Assembly (NCBI RefSeq): GCF_029168945.1
Contig: NC_083602.1
Location: 31,855,323-31,919,322, forward strand
From: Cannabis sativa
Taxonomy: Eukaryota > Streptophyta > Magnoliopsida > Rosales > Cannabaceae
Reading direction: 5' to 3'
DNA: 64,000 nt
A program made the position numbers and the translations under genes. Below are positions 12,312 through 25,228 of the stretch, piece by piece (position 1 is the stretch's first letter; each line of letters begins with the position of its first letter). The notes below the pieces were generated by a model. The model did no database searches. It was not told the DNA's origin and saw only the letters and a program-made list of their open reading frames with translations.

Positions 12312-14900
12312 TTACCTGAACAACTCCGGATATTTCTGCTGCATATCCGTCTCGAGTTCCCAGGTTGCCTCTTCTACTTTACTGTTCCTCCACAGTACTT
12401 TCACCAGTGCCACTGTCTTGCTTCTCAAGACTCTTTCTCTTCTATCAAGTATCTGCACTGGTTGTTCCTCGTATGACAAGTCCGACTGAAGTTCCAATGC
12501 TTCATAACTCAGAACATGGGACGAGTCTGAGACATATTTCCGAAGCATTGAAACATGAAACACATTATGTACAGCTGCCAGCGCTGGGGGCATAGCCAAC
12601 CTGTACGCTACTTGCCCTATCCTCTCAAGGATTTCAAAAGGCCCAATGAACCTCGGGCTAAGCTTTCCTTTCTTTCCAAAGCGTTTTATGCCTTTCATCG
12701 GAGATATTCGGAGAAATACCATGTCCCCGACCTGAAAATTAATATCTCGACGCTTTGGATTAGCATAACTCTTCTGCCTACTCTGAGCTGCGAGCATTCT
12801 CGCTCTAATCTTATCAAATGCCTCACTTGTTTTCTGAACAGCTTCGTGACCCTACTTTCTTTCACCCACTTCATCCCAGTGTATGGGTGATCTACATTTT
12901 CTTCCATATAAAAGTTCATAAGGGGCCATCCCGATTGTTGCCTGATAGCTGTTATTATAAGAAACCTCGATCAGGGGAAGGTACTTTACCCATGATCCCT
13001 CAAAGTCAAGCACACATGCCCGTAGCATGTCCTCTAAAATTTGAATGGTCCTCTCGAATTGCCCATCCGTCTGAGGATAAAAAGTTGTGCTGAACTTTAA
13101 CTGAGTTCCCATAGCTCGATGCAGACTTTTCCAGAATCTTGATGTAAACTTCGGATCTCTATCCGACACAATGGACTTTGGGACACCATGCAGACGAACA
13201 ATTTCTGTAACATATAATTCAGCATACTGATCAATGGAGAAATTCGTCCGAACAGGTAAAAAGTGAGCAGACTTTGTAAACCTGTCCACTATGACCCACA
13301 CAGAGTCAAATTTTCCCGTGGTTCTAGGCATACCTACCACGAAGTCCATAGCTATATCTTCCCATTTCCATTCTGGTATTTTCAGTGGTTGCAGCAACCC
13401 TGCAGGTCGCTGGTGTTCAGCTTTCACTTGCTGACATGTAAGGCACTTTGCAACATACTCAGCGATGTCATTCTTCATGCCTGGCCACCAAAACATGGTT
13501 TTCAGGTCTTGGTACATCTTTGTCGACCCTGGATGAACTGAATAAGGAGTCGTGTGAGACTCATCCATGATCTCTTTCTTGATGTTTCCATCCATAGGCA
13601 CAAAAACTCGACTTCCAAATTTCAACATTCTCATTTCCTCTACTGAGAAATCACTAGCCTTCCCAGCCGAAACCCTAGCTCGGGTTTTTATCAACTCTGA
13701 ATCTTGCTTTTGTGCTTCTTTAATTCTCTCAAGAAGAGTGGATTGCAGGGTAATATTAGCCAGTTTCCCTACAACCAACTCAATCTGAGCTCGAGTCATT
13801 TCATTTGCTAGCTGTTGGGAGATTTGCTTCATAGTATTCAACTGACTCTGACCTTTTCTACTCAAAGCGTCAGCAACCACATTGGCCTTACGAGGATGAT
13901 AAAGGATCTCACAATCATAATCCTTCACCAATTCTAGCCAACGTCTTTGTCTCATATTCAAGTCCTTCTGGGTGAAGAAGTATTTCAGACTTTTATGATC
14001 AGTGTATATCTCACATTTCTCGCCATAAAGGTAATGCCGCCAAATCTTTAGTGCAAATACCACTGCTGCGAGTTCTAAATCGTGAGTAGGGTACCTCTAC
14101 TCGTACTCCTTTAACTGCCGAGAAGCATAAGCTATTACCCTCCCAGCCTGCATAAGCACACAGCTGAGACCCTGTCTCGAGGCATCACAATATACCACAA
14201 ACTTTTCCTTATCTGAAGGAAGAGTTAGTACAGGAGCGGTAATCAAGCGTTGCTTTAACTCCAGGAAACTTTTCTCACACCGATCAGTCCAAACAAACTT
14301 CTGGTTCTTTCGGGTCAGCTCCGTTAAGGGTACATCAATCTTTGAAAAACCCTCAACGAACCGACGATAATAACCAGCCAAACCCAGAAAACTTCTGACC
14401 TCTGTAGCTGACTTCGGTACTGGCCAATCCCGAACAGCTTCAATTATTGTCGGATCCACCATGATCCCATCTTTATCCACTATGTGCCCCAAAAATGAGA
14501 CACGAGATAACCAGAATTCACACTTTTTGAACTTAGCATAAAGCTTGTGATCCTGTAATCTTTGCAAAACTGCTCTGAGATGCAATTCATGCTCTTTATC
14601 TGATTTAGATTACACCAAGATGTCACCGATAAACACGATCACACATCTAATCAGGTACTCTTGGAACGTCCGATTCATATAATCTATATCAAATATACTA
14701 CGTAGCTTTGGTCCATCTTTCACCCTGATGGTAATTCTTACATTTTGGACATTCAAAAGATGACTTGAAAGAGGATTTGTGACCTTGACGGTCACCTCAA
14801 TTTCCCCGATACTTTCTATTACTCCCTGATACTTCGAAAGCCTCAGCCTTCTGTTTGTAATCAGGGTTGCCACTGTCGGTCCCCTTATTGACGTTACCAC
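12312..14900 (-). pseudogene. Pol of internal copy 2 (RT fragment, RNase H, integrase, chromodomain-like end)
   Basis: This is the better-preserved copy. In minus order: RT fragment ending FIGDILV then TAA (14900-14610); RT connection and start of RNase H, including YCDAS (14585-14097), ending at a TAG that is a Tyr codon in copy 1; RNase H and integrase open for 403 codons (14063-12852) with the HHCC zinc region ([14 protein letters not shown]), core residues in MDFVVGMP and SDRDPKF and the Glu region; a TAG after GERK; then the integrase C-terminus with [10 protein letters not shown] and a chromodomain-like tail, [14 protein letters not shown] (12797-12312). Protease and the RT fingers/palm are absent, and a catalytic RT Asp is replaced by Gly. 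It cannot support transposition. Confidence 0.9.
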
Positions 14901-14958
14901 TAGCAGGCGGATTCGATGTCATGACGGCATCCTTTGCGGTCTGCTCATTTATTACAGA

Positions 14959-15147
14959 TTATTCAGCCTCCTCAACAATTAAGGCTAGCTCTATCACTTT
15001 CTTGTACAAAGTGTCATATGAAGTGGTAACCTTCAAGTCCCGACTGATTGTGGCATTCAGTCCTCTCTTCATCCACTGCTTGGCCTTAATTATGTCAATA
15101 CCTCCTAGAAAAGTCGAAGGTTGCAGCTTCACGAACCGCTCAAACAC
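14959..15147 (-). pseudogene. gag remnant, internal copy 2
   Basis: The same 62-codon gag start as at 8392-8580, identical in sequence. It lies just upstream of the RT fragment, so the deletion that joined gag to RT predates the tandem duplication. Confidence 0.65.
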
Positions 15148-15740
15148 CGAGTCTCAATGCGGCATAACAAACCCCTGGTTACCCACCACTGGCACAGGTG
15201 CTGGTGGTAACACTTGATCAACAGGGGCTGCCAGTCTTCTTCTTGACGAAGTATGACACTTCGCATTTCTTGAAACATCTACTGCCATTCAGCAGGAAGA
15301 TTAGCATTGCCAACCTCCGCATTATTTCTCCAGATTCCGCGGAGGTGGGGGCAGTGCGGTGAATTGGTTTGGTCTACACCAAGCTCTACTAACTCGCCCT
15401 GTGGTCTAGATGATTAAAGAGGGTCCACTACTAGTACCCGTGTAATCAACAACCCCAGCGAATTAAGCACCAATACCACACTTATGCACTTATTGCCTTA
15501 AACACTAACTCATCTATTTACCTCATACATATTTACATAAACAATTAGTATTTATAGCATGACATCACATAACACATACATACTCTAGATGCTTGCATAC
15601 TGCCTAAAATGGAAAGCGGTAAACAGATGATCACATATACAGTCAAGTATTTACTCTCAATAGTTACTGCACCATGAGTCGAGCCTATCTCTGATGACAA
15701 ATGTACATGTTCGGCCGGTCTACAGGAAGTTTAAAAACCT

Positions 15741-15756
15741 TGGCGCTCTGATACCA
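15741..15756 (-). promoter_or_regulatory. Primer-binding site (initiator Met tRNA), internal copy 2
   Basis: TGGTATCAGAGCGCCA on the minus strand, three bases inside LTR C, as in copy 1. Confidence 0.9.
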
Positions 15757-15759
15757 AAT

Positions 15760-18700
15760 TGTAACGCCCTAAATAATTAGGCACGCTACCCAAAATGCTT
15801 ATGAAACCCTAATCCCCTAATCAGGATTATTAATTAAAATAGCGCAGAATTTAAACTTTTATATTAATCAGAATGAAAATAAACTTGTAATATATTTAAA
15901 CTTTTAAAATAGTTGGGATCCCAAAACATATTTACAAACGCTATTACAAGTCATTTATTTCTAGCCGACCTAAACGGCAAAATAGAATTCAAAAGTTCAT
16001 CACTGATAGACCCTTAACCCGCTTGGTCTGATATGGCTTGAACATGTACATTCTTCATCTTGCTCCTCAAACTCATGGTTGATCAGCCACTGACTTACCC
16101 TTTCCTGCACAGTAGAGCACCCGTGAGCCAAGCCCAGCAAGACAGTATAAAACATATCAATAATATGCTCATCATACAATATAAACAACAATGCTATTCA
16201 AATTTGTCTATGTGACACAGACCTGCATGTTACGCTCACATGCCTATTTATGTCTACGTGTTGCGCTCACACGTCTATTTATGTCTACGTGGCGTAGACC
16301 CACGTGTTGCTCTCACACGTCTATTGACAATAAGGCCTTAGATCAGTTCATCTCGGTTCTTATTGCCGAGTCCAACCTGGTTATGCCTTGAGCGCATAAC
16401 CCTTAGTCTCAACATATATATTTATCACATAATTATTGGTGCCACTGCACTATTTGTCTATTTGCTATAGACCTGCGTGTTACGCTCACACGCCTATATA
16501 TGTCTATGTAGCATAGACCTACGTGTTGCTCCCATGCGTCTATATATGTCTATGTAGCATAGACCTACGTGTTGCGCTCACACGTCTATTTACAATAAGG
16601 CCTTAGTAAGGTTTATCTCGATTATAATTACCGAGTTTAACCTGGTTATGCCTTGCTCGCATAACCCTATTCATATATATTTACGTAATCCATACATTAC
16701 GTTATTTCAGTGGTTTATCCTAGTAATATACTAGGTCTAACCAAGTTATGTCTTATGCACATAACTCTTGAAATATATGCATGTATTCAATAGATATCAA
16801 AACACATATAGAATCTTAGGGTAATAACCCTAAATTACATACCACATAGTCTCTCATAAAACATATCATTGCATGCTCAAAATATCACTTATAGAGATTA
16901 ATAACCCTAATTCATGCTTTCACTTGATTAGCAATATTATTGTACATCATGACTTTCTTACCTTCACATAAATTCTAGGGTAATAACCCTAGACCGCATT
17001 ACTATCAAACTCAAGGTACTAATTTACCGAGTCGAACTTAATTATGCCTTGTGCGCATAATTCTTTATTACAATATATTTAGCATGGCATAGCATTTATA
17101 CATTAATAATTACTAGGGTAATAACCCTAGGCCATTAAACCGCTCACTTTAGGGTAATAACCCTAATCTCGGTTTCTAAGTATCACCAATATAATATTCA
17201 ATATAAGCACCACCGTGCATATCTCTACGTGCAACTACTGTCTTACCTATTGTCCCGCAAAGGCAGAGATTCCGAATCCCCGGGTGCTCCTGACCAGGTG
17301 CCGGTAATCCTAGTCACACAATCCGGGATTTTCACAAATAGGGTTAACCCCTGGTTTCACATTCATAAAATAAATTCATGGCATTTCAAATATAGATAAT
17401 CACATAGAGCTTGAAAAGAGCTTTCCAACGGTATAAAGAACGTCCCAAACGGAGTCCCGAGTCAAAAGTTATGGCCGAAACAAAATTCAGCATTTACCGA
17501 TGAACTCCAACCGGAATTCCGGATGAACCAACTGGAATTCCGGTTGTCTGGGCAGAGAACACGAAATTTCTCAATTTTAAACCCCCAAAACTCACTCAAA
17601 TCATCCCCAAACATTCCCAAACTTTCCAGAGCATCAATATATGTCATAATAAACATATTCCACAACTTAAACCCAACAATTGCACTAAAAATCAAAAAGT
17701 GCCATTAAAGCACCAAGCTTGAGTTCCATGAACTCAAGCTTGCTTTTCACATCCAAAATCACAATTGATCCACTTACAGCAGCTAGCAAATATTATAGGG
17801 TCTAAAACACATAATTATGCATCAAAATCCAACAATAAACCCCATAATTTTAGATTGCACAATAATCACAAATCATGCTTCAACTAGCAAAACTCCAAGT
17901 TCAAGAACTTGAACTTTAACCCAACACATACTTATTCAATTTCCAGCAGTAAAACAATAGATAAAAAAAATTAGGTTAAGCATGTAAAACATCCTTGAAT
18001 TGTACTCTAAGCCAAATCAAACACAAATCAAGAGATTAACACATAAATTATCAAGATTAAACATCCATTTCCCTAAACATGCAAACCAAGATCAAACAAC
18101 TTAAAGCATGCTTTTTCCACAATAATTTCAGCAAGAATTCAACCATAAATTTCACATAAACTTAGTAAGAATCTACCTCAACTCCAAGCTCAAGAATTCA
18201 CAACTTCAAAGCTCCAAAACAAGCTAAGAACCAAGCTTTTCTTCTCAAAAATCAAGTTTAAAGAAGAAGAGTGTTAGAGAGGGTGAGAGGGTCGGTTAGA
18301 GAGAGAGGAAATCCAGAATTTCTAATTTCATTTCATCAAAAATCCATTTAATCAAATGTAAAACAATAAAGGTCAAATGACCAAAATGCCCTTAGGGCCA
18401 ATTTCCACCTATTCACACATACAAGGGTATTCTAGTAAATTCGTACTCAATAATTTTCAAATAAAAATTCAGATTATCACCCATAAATTATAATGCCAAA
18501 TAAATTAATCCAATTTACATTTCGGGCCCGAACCCAGTTCGGTCCGAAATTCCCGGTTGTGACTATACCGCGCTAACCTATCAGAACACACCTGAAAAGA
18601 CAACACAGGCATACTATATGATAATATAGTTCTATTAGGCACGTAATTAAATTAATTTCATCATTTTACCCTTCTCGGGTCATAATTACCAAAATGCCCC

Positions 18701-18841
18701 TAGCTCACCAACGGGGTCTTTTATATATTAAAATTCATATAAATTCACATATATTGAACTATATAATAATATAATTCCTCAATTATACATAATTATTTAG
18801 TTAGGGTTTTGCTAATCCATTTCTTAATTCCGGGTATTACA
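15760..18841 (-). repeat. LTR C of the tandem gypsy element
   Basis: A 3082 bp LTR, the rightmost, with TG...CA ends, followed by the target-site duplication gcctg at 18842-18846. It has the same internal repeats and agggtaataaccct palindromes as LTRs A and B. Confidence 0.93.
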
Positions 18842-19193
18842 GCCTGTCCCCGGGCCATTTGTATATATTTTGACCTGCCCTTAGGGCTAGGATTTTTATT
18901 TTTATATATGATCTTTTTTTATGCACATATCTTTCTTTTGGACCTGTCCTTTGGATCAGGATGTTTATACTTATGCTTTTCATTTTTTTTTTGTGCATAC
19001 TCTTTTTGACCTGCCCTTTGGTTCAGGATATTTTACTTAGTTTATTTTTTGTCTGTCCGTGTGGTATACCTTAGTACCCCCTGAGTGGCATAGAAACTTT
19101 GTTTTTAAGGCACTCAGTTTTATTTAACATGCGGAGGTTGTATACATTTAGACGGCACAAACTCTTTAAACAAAATCTAAGTTACATTTTTGG
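18842..19193. repeat. Tat element spacer with three imperfect hairpin repeats
   Basis: This non-coding stretch lies beyond the pol stop. A 22 bp motif (gacctgccctttggttcagg type) occurs at 18872-18893, 18941-18962 and 19008-19029, about 67-69 bp apart. Each can fold on itself (cctgccctt...agggctagg in the first). A fourth degenerate copy, gcctgtccccgggcc, is cut by the nested insertion. It sits between two convergent transcription units, so a role in 3' end formation is possible but unproven. Confidence 0.6.
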
Positions 19194-20999
19194 CTATTGG
19201 TAATATTTTCTGAGGTGATCGGCATTCCAGGCTCTTGGCACAATGGTTCCGTCCATCCTTTTTAGCTTGTAAGTGCCTGAACCGATTTCGTCCTCGATTT
19301 CATATGGTCCTTCCCAATTTGGTCCAAGTACCCCCACTCCGGGTTCTTGGGCGGCTGGGAAGACTCTTCTTAAGACCATATCCCCAATAGCAAACTTTCT
19401 GTTTTTAACTTTGGAGTTAAAATACTTGGTCACCTTCTTTTGATAAGCTGCCATCTGTATTTGAGACTCGTCCCGGAGTTCTTCAACTTGATCCAGAACT
19501 TCTTGAAGCAAAGCCTGATTCGTGGCTGGATTGTAAGTCGTTCTCCTGTGGGACGGGAATAACGTTTCTACCGGGACCATCACATCGCAACAGTACGCCA
19601 TTGAAAAAGGCGAGTGGCCGGTCATGGTTCTGGGGGTCGTCTAAAAGGCCCATAACACTCTTGGCAATTCTTTGGGCCAGTTGTTTTTGCAGGCCAGCAG
19701 CTTTTTCTTCAGGGTGACCTTTAGGATTTTATTGACTGCTTCTGCTTGATCGTTTGTTTGCGATCTGGCCACCGCGGAGAAGCTTTTCACTACTCCGTGT
19801 TGGTTGCAGAAGTCAGTAAATTCTTCGCAATCAAATTGCTTTCCATTGTCAGAGACTATTTTGTGAGGCAGGCCATATCGACACACTATGTTTTTGATAA
19901 CAAAGTCTTGTGCTTTTTTAGCAGTTATAGTCTTCATGGGCTCAGCCTCCGTCCATTTGGTGAAGTAGTCTATTGCTACTATTGCATACTTTAATCCTCC
20001 CTTTCCTGTTGGCAGGGACCCAATAAGATCTATTCCCCAAACCGCGAAGGGCCAGGGACTAGTCATCAGGGTAATTTCATTGGGAGGAGCTCTCAGTATG
20101 TTCGAGAACCTTTTGCACGAATCACACTTTTGGACGTAGTCTATACAATCTTTTTTCATTGTTGGCCAGAAGTATCCCTGTCTCAAAATTTTCTTTGAGA
20201 GACTGGGTCCTCCCGTATGATCTCCACAGAACCCTTCATGGACCTCTAGCATGATTCGTCTAGCTTCAGGATTCGATACACACCTTAAATAAGGCATGCT
20301 GAGTCCTCTTCGGTAGAGAATTTGATCCATCATTACATAACGATGAGCCTGATACTGAATCTTTCGAGACAGTGCCCTTTCTTGGGGCAACTCACCTTTT
20401 ATTATGTATTCTATGATGGGGACCATCCAGCTGGGTTCTTGCCCAACCGTTGTTATGGCCTCTTTTATTTTGATGCTTGGCTCTACCAAGCGTTCCACTG
20501 GTACTACCCCCAGCCCTTCGATTTCACTATCTGAAGCTAACTTAGCCAGACAGTCCGCGTGAGCGTTCTTTTCCCGGGGGATTCTTTCTACTTTGTAGTC
20601 CGTGAACTCGTGGAGCAGCTCTCGGACTATGGTTACATACGCGGCCATTCGCTCGCCGCATGTTTGGTACTCCCCCGATATCTGATTTACGACCAGCTGG
20701 GAATCACTGTAGACTTCCACTCTTTTGGCTCCTACGGCTTTTGCTAATTTCAGCCCTGCTATTAGGGCTTCATATTCGACCTCATTATTCGAAACTGGGA
20801 AGTCGAACCGTAGGGCCGCCTGGAGTCACAATCCGGTCAGGGATATCATTGCCACTCCTGCTCCGGATCCATTTTCATTGGAGGCTCCGTCCACAAACAC
20901 TCTCCATGTGGGGACCGATGGTACTGGCATATTTGCGGTTGCCTCGGCTTCATTGCATTCGGTAATGAAGTCTGCCAAGGCTTGGCCTTTTATGGAGAT
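19194..20999 (-). pseudogene. Tat second RNase H and integrase (end of pol)
   Basis: One minus-strand frame holds an archaeal-type second RNase H and the integrase. RNase [16 protein letters not shown] and YSDSQL supply the Asp, Glu and Asp, and it runs to about 20550. Integrase: [11 protein letters not shown] and CDSCKRF (zinc-binding H, H, C, C), then core residues in [18 protein letters not shown] and [11 protein letters not shown], and a C-terminal part ending RKYYQ at 19194. Three stops break it: TGA at 21000-21002, TGA within RNase H (near 20826) and TAG near 19639. These fit loss of CGA, CGA/CGG and CAG codons, that is C-to-T decay. The catalytic residues themselves are still readable. 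Confidence 0.87.
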
Positions 21000-23197
21000 T
21001 CAGGGAATGTAGTGTAAGTCGAATTGACTTAACTCCATTGCCCACTTGAGGAGCCTTCCGGATGCTTCAGGTTTTTGGAGGACTTGCCGGAGCGGGTGGT
21101 TGGTTAGTACCTTGATTGGATGTGCTTGGAAGTATGGCCTCAATTTTCTCGAGGCCATTAGGAGGCAAAAGACCAACTTTTCGATGATGGGGTACCTCGT
21201 TTCTGCTCCTATCATGCGCTTGCTAACATAGTACACGGGATGTTGAGTTTCTCTTCTTCCCAGACTAGGGCAGCGCTGACCGCGTGCTCGGAGACAGCCA
21301 AGTATAGAAATAGGTCTTCTCCGAGAACAGGTTTTGACAGGATAGGGGGCTTGGCCATATGTTCTTTTAGTTTCTTGAATGCCTCCTCGCATTCATCCGA
21401 CCACTCAAACTTTTGACACTTCTTCAGTATGTTGAAGAAGGGGACGCATTTGTCTGTAGACCGTGAGATGAAACGGCTCAGGGCAGCAACCTTTCCGGTT
21501 AGGCTCTTCACATCTTTATGCTTTTTGGGGGATGGCATGCTTAGGAGTGCTTGGATTTTCTCCGGGTTTGCCTCAATTCCCCTCTGGATGACGATGAAGC
21601 CCAGGAACTTCCCTGATTTGACCCCAAAGGTGCATTTCTTTGGGTTGAGCTTCATGCCGTATCTCCGGACTACCGCGAAACACTCCTCTAAGTCGTCCGC
21701 ATGGCTATTGCATGCTTTGGACTTGACGAGCATATCATCTACATAAACCTCCATGTTTCGTCCCAAGAGGCCTTTGAACATCCGGTTGACCATTCTTTGG
21801 TAGGTCGCTCCGGCGTTCTTCAGTTCGAAGGGCATGACTAGGTAACAGTATACCCCCTTATTGGTCCTGAAGCTAGTGCACTCTTGGTCTGTCGTATGCA
21901 TCTTTATTTGATTATACCCGGCATAGGCATCCATGAAGGATAGTAATTTGAATCTAGAAGTGGCGTCTACCATCTGGTCGATCCTGGGTAGCGGGAAGCA
22001 GTCCTTCGGACAAGCTTTGTTTAGGTCAGTGAAATCTATACAAATTCGCCAAGTTCTGTTCGGCTTGGGTACCAGGACCGGATTGGCTAGCCATACCGGA
22101 TAGTATACGTCGCGGATCATGCCGTTGGTCAGAAGCTTATCCACCTCTTTCTCCAGAGCCTTGGCTTTCACCGAGTCGAGAGGGCGTCGCTTTTGTTGGA
22201 CTGGCGGCATGTCCAGATTGACGTTGAGGACGTGGGTGATGACGTGGGGACTTATGCAAGTCATGTCCTCTTTGCGCCATGCAAAGATGTCGATGGCGCC
22301 CTTCAGTGTTTTTATTATTTTTTCTTTTTCCTCAGGATCTAGGCTCTTTCCCAGCCGGAGTACTTTGGTGGAGTCGAGGTCACACACGGATAGTTCCTCG
22401 ACATCCTCCATTGGTTCCACAATTTTTTCGGACCCCACCCGGGGGTCCAACTCATCTTCTTCAGCCATTTCTAGCTCAATGGTTTCCCGGACCATCAGTA
22501 CAGGCAGGTGGGTTGCAACATTGTAACATTGCCTTACTTCCCCCTGGTTTCCTCTCACCGTCCCGATCCCAGCTTCCTGGGTAGGGAACTTTAGACACAG
22601 GTGCCGAATGGACGTGACTGCGCCGAAATCTACCAAGGCCGGTCGGCCAAGGATCGTGTTGTAAGCAGTCGGACAGTCCACCACCACAAAAGTGCAGTAC
22701 TTGAATGTGCTCTGGGGGGTGTCCGGACACAAGGTGACTGGAAGTCTTACTTTTCCCATTGGGATAAGCATCGTTCCATTAAACCCTGTGAGTTGGGACC
22801 CACTGGGTGAAAGGTCTCGGTCCGTCAGGCCTATTGCAGTGAAGGCCTCCTTGAAGAGTAGGTTCATGGAACTTCCATTGTCAATCAAGACTCTGGCCAC
22901 CACTTTATTAGCGATGGGGGTCTCTATGACCAACGGGTCATGATGAGGGAAGCGCACCGTCTTGGCGTCTTCTTCCGTGAATGTGATGGGTTGATCCATC
23001 AGCCGGGGCCTTTGAGCTGGGAGTTGAGTAACCTCCCAAACCTCATTGTGTTTCACGGCCCCCGCGTACCGTTTTAGCTCCTTGCGAGTAGTTCCTCCAA
23101 TATGGGGACCTCCAGAGATCATGGCTACCCTCCCGTTGGGTCTGGGCGGCAGACCGGGGATGTGCTGGGCATCGCCCGCGGGAGCAGCTGGAGCCAA
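21000..23197 (-). pseudogene. Tat protease, reverse transcriptase and first RNase H
   Basis: The frame from 23197 to 21212 covers a retroviral-type aspartic protease (VLIDNGSSMNLLF, then ILGRPAL) and a complete RT: RICIDFTDLNKACPKD, SFMDAYAGYNQI, the catalytic YVDDMLVKS, and LGFIV. A one-base shift near 21237, in a C run, moves the reading to a second frame (to 21000) that carries the end of the first RNase H (YYVSKRM, LVFCLLMASRKLR, LTNHPL, KWAMELSQF). The RT core itself is uninterrupted. The protease frame differs from the gag frame, with the switch near 23255; plant Tat elements usually have gag and pol in one frame, so this is probably a mutation. Confidence 0.88.
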
Positions 23198-25187
23198 TGC
23201 TCCTGCTGTACCCCCTGGTGTTCCCTGGGCACACCCCCTGTCGCCTGGCCCGGATTGAGGTGAGGCAGCCTATTCTTGATCCACTCATAGAGGTGGCCCA
23301 ATCGGATTAGGTTTTCAATCTCGTCCTTGAGATTCTTGCATTCGTTGGTGCTATGACCAATGTCATTGTGGTACTCGCATCTTTTGCTCGGATCTCTCCG
23401 GGAACTATCTTTGTACAACAGGTGCGGTCTCCGATAGTGCGTATTTTGCCTAGTAGCAAAGTACACACGCTCTTGGGAGTCCGTCAGCTCCGTGTACTGG
23501 GTGTACTGAGGAGTGTATCCCCTTTTCTGGCGTTTCTCCCCCGTCCAGGTGCTGCCTTTAGAGGATCTTTTACTCCTCGAACCCTGGGAAGGGCCTGCCA
23601 GGCTAGCGGTCGGAGCGGAGTGCGCGGGAGCTTGTCCATTCATCCCTAAGGGGTTTCCAAAATGGGATGATGCTGGCGCATGAGCCTGGCCCTAACTATA
23701 CCCGGGGGTGGCAGAGAATCGTATGCCGCTTATCGGTGGAGCCGAGGTTGGGGCAGTACCCGAGGGCGGTACTCCGGGCATGTACCCTGCTATCCCGGTG
23801 ATATAGTATCCCCCATAGGCCACTATTTGGGCTTCTTCGAGGTTGATATATTTTTGGACTCTCTTCTGGAAGTCCTGAAGGCTAGCGGCCCCCTCTTGTT
23901 GTAGTTCATTCCAGAAGGGAGTCCCTGTACGGATGCCTGCTTGGAGAAGCGCAAGCTGTTGTGCGTCATCAACTTTCTTAGTTTTTGAGGCCTCCTCTCG
24001 GAACCTCTTTATATAGTTTTTCAAGGTCTCGGTGGGCAGTTGCTTAATGTTAGTCAAGGCACTGACCTCCAGGTTGACCTTTCTTGCGACGACAAACTGT
24101 CTCCGGAAATTGGTCTGTAACTTGTTCCAACAGCCCACGGATCCTGGTTCCAGTTTCTTGAACCATTCCTCCGCGGACCCACTTAAAGTAAGTGGGAAGC
24201 ACAGACATTTTGCGTCATGGCTGACTCTCATGACCGTCATGACACGGTTGAACCGTGACAAGTGGTCGCTTGGATCAGAGTTCCCGGTATAAGCTGCCAT
24301 TTCGGGCATCTTAAAGTTTTTGGAGAGCTCCGCCTCAAGGATGTGCTTAGCACATGGCTCCCGGTCCTCGCAATCTGAGTTGGAGTCATCCCCTTTTTGC
24401 CTTCGGGAGACTCGGGCAATGTCTTTTCGAAGTATGGCGAGTTCTGCCATAATTCCTTCATTCGACGTACCCGTGGAGACCGCGGGCCCGTATCTTTTTT
24501 GGTCAAGGTGATCCCGGAGGTCACCTTGGTTCCCATTGATTTGATTTCTCAGGTCAACGGGAGGACACCTCTGTCCTCTTCTTCCTCTACCTCCGGGCTC
24601 TTGGTGCACGGAAACGCTTTTTCGGTCCTCTCGATCCTGAGGGCCAAGACTCCCTTTTTGGAGCTTGCCCCTCTGCGGACCTTTCCCTTTAGGGAAATCT
24701 GAGCGGACCTTTCGCGGATCCTGCACCTTTTTCTTTCGCCCTGGAGTAGAGGTAGGGTTTTTCTTTTTGTTCCCTTCAGCAGGATACCTTATAGGGCTAG
24801 GCTCCCTAGACTTCTACTGTTGGGTACTAGGCGAGGATTCCTCTGGTTCCTTGCCAAGTCCAGCAGTCATTGCCTTGGGATGCACGTGAATGCCAGCCGC
24901 CTCCATGGCCTATTGCATGGCCAGCATTACTTCTTGCATTTTTTGGTTTTGTGCTTTCTGGGCTTCGATCTCGGCTTCGTGATCGATAGCTTTTTGCCTG
25001 AGAAGCACCAACTCTGAGTAGCTACCTTCGTCGTAGGCATACTCATCGAGGTTTCCCTCGTAGTCATCATCGGGAATTCCTTCTTCTTCCTCAGAACCCT
25101 CAGCTGCTCTTGAGGCTACATCTTCCTCATTTGGATCCTGAGCATCTTCTAATGGGCGAGGTTGACGAGTACTTCTAGTCTCCACCA
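23125..25187 (-). pseudogene. Tat gag with zinc knuckle
   Basis: A single minus-strand frame starts at MVETRSTRQP (25187), the likely real start because the longer ORF begins inside the LTR. It contains an acidic N-terminus, the capsid-like domain (FPLTLSGSAEEWFKKL, then YIKRFREEASK; about 24290-23830), and a variant zinc knuckle CEYHNDIGHSTNEC near 23355. Three in-frame TAG codons interrupt it (near 24910, 24792 and 23692); two lie within glutamine-rich or Gln-adjacent positions, consistent with CAG to TAG. Gag would form the particle and bind the genomic RNA. Confidence 0.85.
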
Positions 25188-25228
25188 TTTTTGTGAAGCG
25201 AAGTGTATGTTTGCAGTAGCTTTCTTTA

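Larger units (their letters stand above)
2627..18841 (-). mobile_element. Tandem gypsy element, LTR-internal-LTR-internal-LTR (Tekay/Del-like chromovirus, defective)
   Basis: Three near-identical LTRs (2627-5710, 9194-12276, 15760-18841) alternate with two 3483 bp internal regions (5711-9193, 12277-15759). Every LTR starts TGTAACGCCC and ends GGGTATTACA on the plus strand, and the array has one gcctg target-site duplication. Coding parts are on the minus strand. Each internal has an initiator-Met primer-binding site at its right end and a purine tract (minus strand) at its left end. Long LTRs, integrase order and a chromodomain-like C-terminus suggest a Tekay/Del chromovirus. Both internals lack the rest of gag, protease and most of RT, so neither is autonomous. 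Confidence 0.93.

Noticed and set aside
21046..24702. Many plus-strand ORFs opposite Tat gag-pol
   Set aside because: Shadows of a GC-richer coding region; the true protein motifs are on the minus strand.
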